A program made the translations under genes and the position numbers. From the NCBI GenBank assembly GCA_037447655.1, contig JBBHKE010002870.1, positions 1 to 62,000 on the forward strand: 62,000 bases of DNA. Reading direction: 5' to 3'. This stretch comes from Zygnema cylindricum (lineage: Eukaryota > Streptophyta > Zygnematophyceae > Zygnematales > Zygnemataceae). The stretch's first letter is position 1, and the number at the start of each line of letters is the position of its first letter. Shown piece after piece: positions 56,640 to 62,000 of this stretch. The notes under the pieces were generated by a model. It was not told where the DNA came from. It searched no databases and saw only the letters and a program-made list of their open reading frames with translations.

Positions 56640-59092
56640 TCTCTCTCCCTCTCTCCCTCTCTCTCTCTCTCTTCTCTCCCTCTCTCCTCTCTTCTGTAAA
56701 AATAAACTGTTCCCTCTTCCTCTCTAAATGTAAAAAATAATAAAAATATTAAAAATATGGCGTAAAATAAATGTAAATGTGTAAATAAAATAAAATAAAA
56801 TAAAATGGCATGTCATCATCATCATCTCATCTCTCATCTGCAATATTTTGGTTTGTTGGGCATGGATATTTTCGGGACTGTTTCCTAGATAGTTATACGG
56901 TTGCTTTTGGATTGTTCATGTTTTTCTTTTTTCATTCATTTTTATTTCTCTCTCTTTTTCCCTTCTTGCTATCTCTTTTCTTTCTTTCTTAATGCCACAG
57001 TTTGGCCTTACTCCTGAAACTGTGAAATCGGATCCTCGACTTTCGAGTTTTTTTGACATCCTCACGACTTCCCGAGACGAGGAAGGAAAGGTCAGTTACT
57101 TTTTTCTGGTTAAAGAAAATAGGAATTAAACACTTGTGTAACGCAATTCATAACGTATTATTTACCATTATTATACATTTTTTTTTGCATTTTGGACTTT
57201 TTATATATCTTCTTTTCAATAGCCTTGCCCTTCCAATTTCCATTTTTAAACTGCTGTGTTTGTTTTTCGTACACCAGCTACAAAACACAGTTTTCATTTT
57301 GAAAAAACCTTGCTTTCAAACAATTTTTAAATTGACTACATTTTAGTTGTGGTTGAATCTTAATTTGGAAGATTGATGTGCCCTCTCTTCAAATGTATTA
57401 GTTTGGTTCACAATTTTGTTTACTTCTCTAAATATATTCAAAATGGGTGCAACAAACTTATTGGATGTTTTCCCGAAACAAACCAGGAGTTTTTCCTTTT
57501 TAGGACATTAGGCCTCCATTGTCTTGTAGCATTTTGTTATGATTCCACAAATTAAAGTGTGGTTTACATCTACAAAATAGCACATTCTAAGAAATAAAAT
57601 ATTTTTATCTTCTACAGAGAGGTTCATAAATTTTCTTGAGTTGCTTCCGTTTGGAATTCAACCAACACAATTTATTGTTCAGATTCCTATTGGTTTAAGA
57701 TTGATATTGCCCAGAATACACTTGATACTGCGGTTACTCAAATTGTTGTTGTTTTATTAGCGTCCCACTTAAATGGTGTGTACCACAAATAAGTAAAATA
57801 ACATTGATTATAAGTAACATCATGTCTGGGTAGAAAGAAAAGGACAAATCGAAATTTTTACTTGCATCCTCTAATACCGAAGCGATTTAATAAAATCCTA
57901 GCCTATTGTTAATGTCATGTCCACATTATTTCCAATTGTTAGTTAAGTTTTAAAACCATCCTACTTTCAAATGCATACTATGATACTTTTAGGTTCCACA
58001 CTGTTCACGATTCAAAGTTCCTTTACATTCTCAAATTCGAATTAGGTCCACACCGTTCACAATTCACAATTTTTTTTACTTTGTTCTCCCCTAATTTGAA
58101 TTGCAGGAATATGTATCGACTATGGTGGCTAAAAATTATCCATTCACAGCTGTCCAATGGCACCCAGAGGTAAAGCTGAACTGTAAATTTTGAGTCAAGT
58201 TTTTGCAGAGAAATTGCTGTTTTTGTTTTTAGCATTCTCAATTATTTTCTCGCGCATTGACTCGTCTATCTTGTCGTTGTTCCTCTCTTCTTCCCCCCGC
58301 CTTTTTTTTATTTTCAGAAAAACGCATTTGAGTGGGGGCTAAGTGCCATTCCTCATAGTGAAGATGCCATCGACTTGACTCACGCTTCCGCATCTTACCT
58401 TGTTAGGTAATTCTCTTCCTCCCCCTCTCCCTCTCCCTTTCCCTTCTCTCTCTCCCTGTCCCTTCCCTGTCCTTCCATCTCCCTCTCCCTCTCCCCATTC
58501 GCCGCCCTTCCCTACCCCTCTCCCCCTCCCCTTTTTCTTCCTTCATTTCAATGAAACCTTTCATATTATTCTGGAACCCTAAAAAACCCTTTCACATTAA
58601 GATTTTTTGTGTTTGTTCTTTTGTTTGTTAGCTTTTACTTCTGCAGGGAGCGTTTTCCAGGAAGTGTCTAATTTTTTTTTATGTTTTTTTTTGTTTGTTT
58701 TTGCAGTGAGGCGCGAAAATCCACTCACGGGCCAAAATCTGTAGAAGAGGAAAATTCACTTCTCATTTATAATTATAGTCCATATTTTTCAGGGAAAGAC
58801 GGGTGAGTGATAAAACCTCTTTTCCACCATGTTTGTTCTGGAGTTTTTTTTTTTGGATTCTAGTGTGATTTTAAAAATTGTTGTCGATCGGCAAAAGGTT
58901 TATGAACGCATGTCAAGTGAACTCTGGGCATTGTGAAACAGAATGAGATGCATAAGCATAGGAAAATATTTTATTACAATGATTCTAAGAAAAGTTTTGT
59001 TGAGGGAGGGATTCAGGGATGGACATTTCGACCAATCATATGTGTTTCAATGCAGTAACGAGGACGACGTTAATTGTATTCTTGATTCTTAG
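54209..59092 (+). CDS. GGH: Gamma-glutamyl hydrolase (folate polyglutamate hydrolase), 10 exons
   Basis: Exons: 54209-54568, 55122-55211, 55552-55641, 56004-56098, 56529-56589, 57001-57090, 58107-58169, 58318-58406, 58707-58802 and, tentatively, 59056-59092. Total 1071 nt, 356 residues, with GT..AG introns and consistent phases. The start at 54209 gives a signal peptide (LLALTLTLTLTLSSLPFPISA), as expected for a vacuolar or secreted enzyme. Family blocks: PLVGVLSQPGDGD, SYVAASYVKFVEAGGARAVP, NGLILPGGGAKKSGP, and DYFPIHAVCLGFELLAM with the catalytic Cys at about residue 168. Then follow the EARERSLF stretch, AVQWHPE|KNAFEW with the catalytic His (about 281) and the following Glu, and SLLIYNYSPYFSGK. 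The enzyme removes gamma-linked glutamates from folyl polyglutamates (class I glutamine-amidotransferase-like fold). Both catalytic residues are present, so it is probably active. The last exon (NEDDVNCILDS) is weakly conserved and may be wrong. Confidence 0.95.
54575..54785 (+). repeat. GA-rich satellite in GGH intron 1
   Basis: GGGAAGAG/GGGAGAGG heptamers begin a few bases after the exon 1 donor (GTGAGGGAGAGG). The donor itself could be repeat-derived. Readings as protein are artefacts. Confidence 0.9.
55802..55852 (+). repeat. (CCCT)n microsatellite in GGH intron 3
   Basis: About twelve CCCT units in a row, within a generally pyrimidine-rich intron. Confidence 0.92.
56596..56690 (+). repeat. 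(CT)n microsatellite in GGH intron 5
   Basis: Almost pure CT dinucleotides, starting seven bases after the exon 5 donor. Confidence 0.92.
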
Positions 59093-59700
59093 TCACTTCA
59101 AAATTGTAAATAAGGTCCACTAAAAAAAAATGACACAAAAAAGGGATGGTTTAGAACATGAGGTTTTTAATGTAGTCGACTGTAGGTCAATCAAGGTTAG
59201 GTTTTAGGTTAACTCGTGGTCCAATTCTTGTTAGAAAAGAAGACGAAATCGGTAATGTTACGACATCGGTTTCTCAAAAATTAGTAAGATTTCATCTATG
59301 ATTCACAGAACCAATCGGAACTTTTGAGAAAAAATTCCAAGGTGGTTCTGGAAGAGGATGTTAGTCAGAAATTAAAATTATTAGATGAGGATTATTATTT
59401 GTACATTACTGGCTTAGCTTTTGTACCAAAGAAAAGGCAAAGGAGAAACAAAAAACTATCAATGCCGTGCCATGTTATGGATTAATGTTTGTTTTTTTCC
59501 ACATTTTTTGAAATCATAACGTACGGTTCATCCGTACATTCTAAGAGTATCAGATCACCTACTTAATTATAAAAGATAAATTGCTGTCATCGAATCTCAT
59601 CACTAAAAAATGTTTGACCTAATGAAGCATAATAAGAGTACTACGAGTTCAAAGCTCAAAATGATAATACTTTTACGATGTAAAAAAATCATATGATATC
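59093..59700. other. 3' flank of GGH
   Basis: AT-rich and presumably holding the 3' untranslated region. No separate gene seen. Confidence 0.45.
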
Positions 59701-59724
59701 AATTGTCGCGGTTGTGAAAATAGA

Positions 59725-60110
59725 CGGTACGATGCGTACCCGTACACATCGTTTTTACTGTTAATGTTTTTTTTCGCCGCTTAAATTATATTCTTCCGTG
59801 CACAATAGTCAGATTGTTAGGCCGACGGTTGCGATTGAAAGTTATGATTCCCACCTTCCAATTGTGGGTCTTCAATAAAAAATCGTACAGGTGTGCACGT
59901 GCGGTGAAAAAACATTGAAGATTTTTTAGTGTTAAATGCGAAGTTATAATAAAAAATACGAATCAAATGCAAGGAGACGTGGCAGATTAGAATCCACTCC
60001 CCTAAATAGTGCTTGCTAACGCTATTTTATGATTTTCTGCCAAAAAAACTGAACAAGTCGCTACTGAATTAGCGTAATGAAATTAAACAACGATGGGCAC
60101 CGTAGCGGTG
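59725..60110. mobile_element. Diverged TIR-family element downstream of GGH
   Basis: GTACGATGCGTACCCGTACACATCG at the left (weak) and AACGATGGGCACCGTAGCGG at the right (about 60089-60108) face each other. The interior has GCGATTGAAAGTTATGATTC and AACACT-like words found in the element at 49402-49619, and the GAGACGTGGCAGATT motif at about 59974. The ends are eroded. Confidence 0.5.
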
Positions 60111-60828
60111 GGCGGTGGAGCACTTTTGCGGGGCGTCTGCGGATTCCAGAAGCTTCTTGAAAAGACAGATCTACGTTACTGGTTTGACGCCGCGGGAAAC
60201 AACAGCAATATCCCGTTATGGCATAGAACCGCCTCGCAGTTCAATTTCTAGCTAATATATAGCTTGACGATACACGATGTTTGGCGGTACGACCAGTCAC
60301 ACTATATCGCTATGCAACATCAGACATCAGTAGAAGTCGATTCATACAGATCGGAATGTTCCATATCATATCGTGACCGAGCCCACACGCGAATCCGCAT
60401 CTCCCATCAATATCTCGCGATGCGATGTGGCACGATACAGACACTTAAAGTTCAGCAAGTACCCCATGAACCCTAGCAGGAAAGACATGATTTGCAACCA
60501 ACGACAAAATGAGAAAATGCACATTGTAAAGAACCCCCAAATATAGCCAGCTTATCTGCAACTGAGCCGGAAAAACCTAATTATAAAGGCAAACTTTATT
60601 CCGAAATTGCAAAAACTGATCATTCAGCAACTTATTGAAGGAACCCAAAAAAATTGACAAGGTTCGTTAAACAGAATCTGCTGCCTCTGCGAAGCCATAC
60701 AGCTACTTTCTCTACGAATATCTTCTTTTCATCACTCCTGAAGGGTCCCACAAATTCAAACAGGCTTTCTCTAACCTTCAGCTACATCTAGATACCTTCT
60801 GCCACGCGTATTTTTTTTATCGTTTCTG
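60111..60828. other. Intergenic DNA and 3' region of the next minus-strand gene
   Basis: No recognised feature. It probably includes the 3' untranslated region of the gene ending at 60829. Confidence 0.4.
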
Positions 60829-61596
60829 TCACCTTGCAGCAGCCAGGCCTCTTTTATCATTTCGGTGTCTCTTCCGAAACTCGCGTTCTGCTTGAGTGAA
60901 AGATCGCTTACAAAGTTCACTTTTTATCGCCAACTCAGCGGCCTCGGCAGCCATGGCAGCCACAGCAGCTTCATCATCTAAATTTCCTTGTAACGCCTTC
61001 AGTAGCTTATCACCTCCTGGAATTCTCTCGTCTGTAAGTACAACAAAATCGTCGCCTTGAACTTGTTCTGATCCACCATCTTGGCTGGAAAAGGTTTCTT
61101 CCAGAACCTTACTAACACCCTTGGAGGAAGGTAAAGTTTCAGTGGAGAGTGAAACTTCACTTTGTGAAGCCATGGTCGAGCCTCTAACGATAACTGTGAT
61201 TCGAACAGGTGCTGTACTTGCAATTTCGTTAGCCTTTTTCTCTCCCTCTGCCAGGACCTTAGGAGTAACGACAGAATCATCAGTTTCTAAAACTGGTACA
61301 GCACCAGTTGCTAGCCACAGGTAGCCCTTCAAATCAAAGCATAAACTTGTCGGAGGCAAATGTTCTTCCAAATAAATTTTCTGCAATCAGACGACACAAA
61401 TTATAAGAGTTGAACGAGTGGCAATTGCAAGCAAAACTTAATAACACAGGTTAGATTTTCTCAAATATCTCCTCTGAAGTTATTTTCAAGCTGAAACTCA
61501 GAAACAATTTTGTCACTGCCTAAATGAACCCATACCTGTAGCAATTGCATTGTCTTTGAATCACAGTTCACTGAGAGGAGAAAAACTCCCGCAAAT
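60829..61596 (-). CDS. Unrecognised protein, 3' terminal two exons (partial)
   Basis: Last exon 61380-60829 (minus), preceded by a clean CTGATTGCAG acceptor, and an upstream exon 61596-61536 ending CTACAG|GTATGG. The phases fit (the upstream exon ends on a codon boundary). The joined reading is FAGVFLLSVNCDSKTMQLLQ then KIYLEEHLPPTSLCFDLKGY. A Ser/Glu-rich, probably disordered, middle follows. The C-terminal part is Ala-rich (DDEAAVAAMAAEAAELAIKS) and ends in a basic FRKRHRNDKRG segment, likely helical and possibly nuclear. I do not recognise the family. The uniform codon composition, plausible splice sites and 184-codon open terminal exon support a real gene. The 5' exons lie beyond, or were not found in, the last 400 bases of the window. 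Confidence 0.6.
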
Positions 61597-61655
61597 CTGC
61601 ATTCCCGAAAACCCGAGAGGTTTTCAGGCGTTATTAACGATATGCACAACACGAC

Positions 61656-61736
61656 TAACATGAATAAATAACATGAATAACATGAACAACATGAATAACA
61701 TGAGTAGCATGAATAATGAACAACATGAACAATATT
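61656..61736. repeat. 12-bp tandem repeat AACATGAATAAC
   Basis: About seven imperfect ACATGAATA/ACATGAACA units. The Cys/Tyr/Ser-rich minus-strand frame across it is an artefact. Confidence 0.85.
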
Positions 61737-62000
61737 GACAAACAATGGACAAATTCATGATCCACATGGGAAACCACAGGTGATTACAGCAAGAGCTCAG
61801 CCAGCCTCATCCTGCAAGTACAAGACTAAAAAAAAAACATCCATGTAGCTCTCTGTACCAGTTCCTCCGCTGGTACAAAGCTGTTGATCTACTCATAGAT
61901 CATTCTTAAGCATTCATTGTTTAGGTTCGTCTCACCTCTCTACGGCAACAGCTACGTTCCGATTGTCAGCTGCTACAGCCAATGCCATTACAGATCGATT
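61737..62000. other. Right edge of window, unresolved
   Basis: May include an intron or further 5' exons of the minus-strand gene. No splice-consistent exon could be tied to it with confidence. Confidence 0.35.

Overview
This is a nuclear window from a eukaryote. It holds three well-supported intron-containing genes, one partial gene, and a large amount of decayed transposon and low-complexity DNA. The gene content points to a streptophyte (green plant lineage): a complete LIKE-COV/DUF502 gene (35209-41283, minus), a secretory or vacuolar gamma-glutamyl hydrolase (54209-59092, plus) and an Arabidopsis-type telomere-like TTTAGGG patch. The CT-rich leaders and introns, long introns and many diverged mobile elements would suit a non-seed plant or charophycean alga, but I cannot name a species. 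Two 10-base N runs (21407-21416 and 50711-50720) are assembly gaps.

Layout. 1-1.04 kb: nothing recognised. 1.04-6.7 kb: three copies of one unclassified repeat in alternating orientation, forming nested inverted repeats, with small nested TIR elements at one centre. 7.19-14.66 kb: a decayed LINE-like retroelement on the minus strand, split by a Copia LTR retrotransposon (8796-14564) with matching CCAAT target duplications. 14.66-24.35 kb: a repeat district rich in the tetramer GTAC. It has a higher-order minisatellite, a 546-bp TIR element, a hAT-like element around poly-C/poly-G, and a roughly 2-kb duplication seen twice. 24.7-31.15 kb: CT satellites leading into a four-exon SAM-dependent methyltransferase gene whose exon edges have been duplicated locally. 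31.2-35.2 kb: intergenic simple repeats and a small TIR element. 35.2-41.3 kb: LIKE-COV gene with seven exons. 41.3-51.2 kb: MITE-rich intergenic DNA, with four members of a hAT-like MITE family (CATAGTTC ends, 8-bp target duplications) and several members of a second family with ACACCGC..AATCG..TATTAG ends. 51.2-53.3 kb: a better-preserved LINE-like copy of the same family as the one at 7.2 kb. 54.2-59.1 kb: gamma-glutamyl hydrolase, ten exons. 60.8-61.6 kb: 3' end of an unrecognised minus-strand gene.

The genes do not form a pathway. Gamma-glutamyl hydrolase trims folate polyglutamates, LIKE-COV proteins are small plant membrane proteins, and the methyltransferase substrate is unknown. I found no convincing new biochemical system. 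The most informative structures are the nested Copia-in-LINE insertion, the two MITE families with visible target duplications and shared hairpin motifs, the nested inverted repeats at the left end, and the exon duplications in the methyltransferase gene. All gene models come from reading splice sites, frame continuity and family resemblance by eye.
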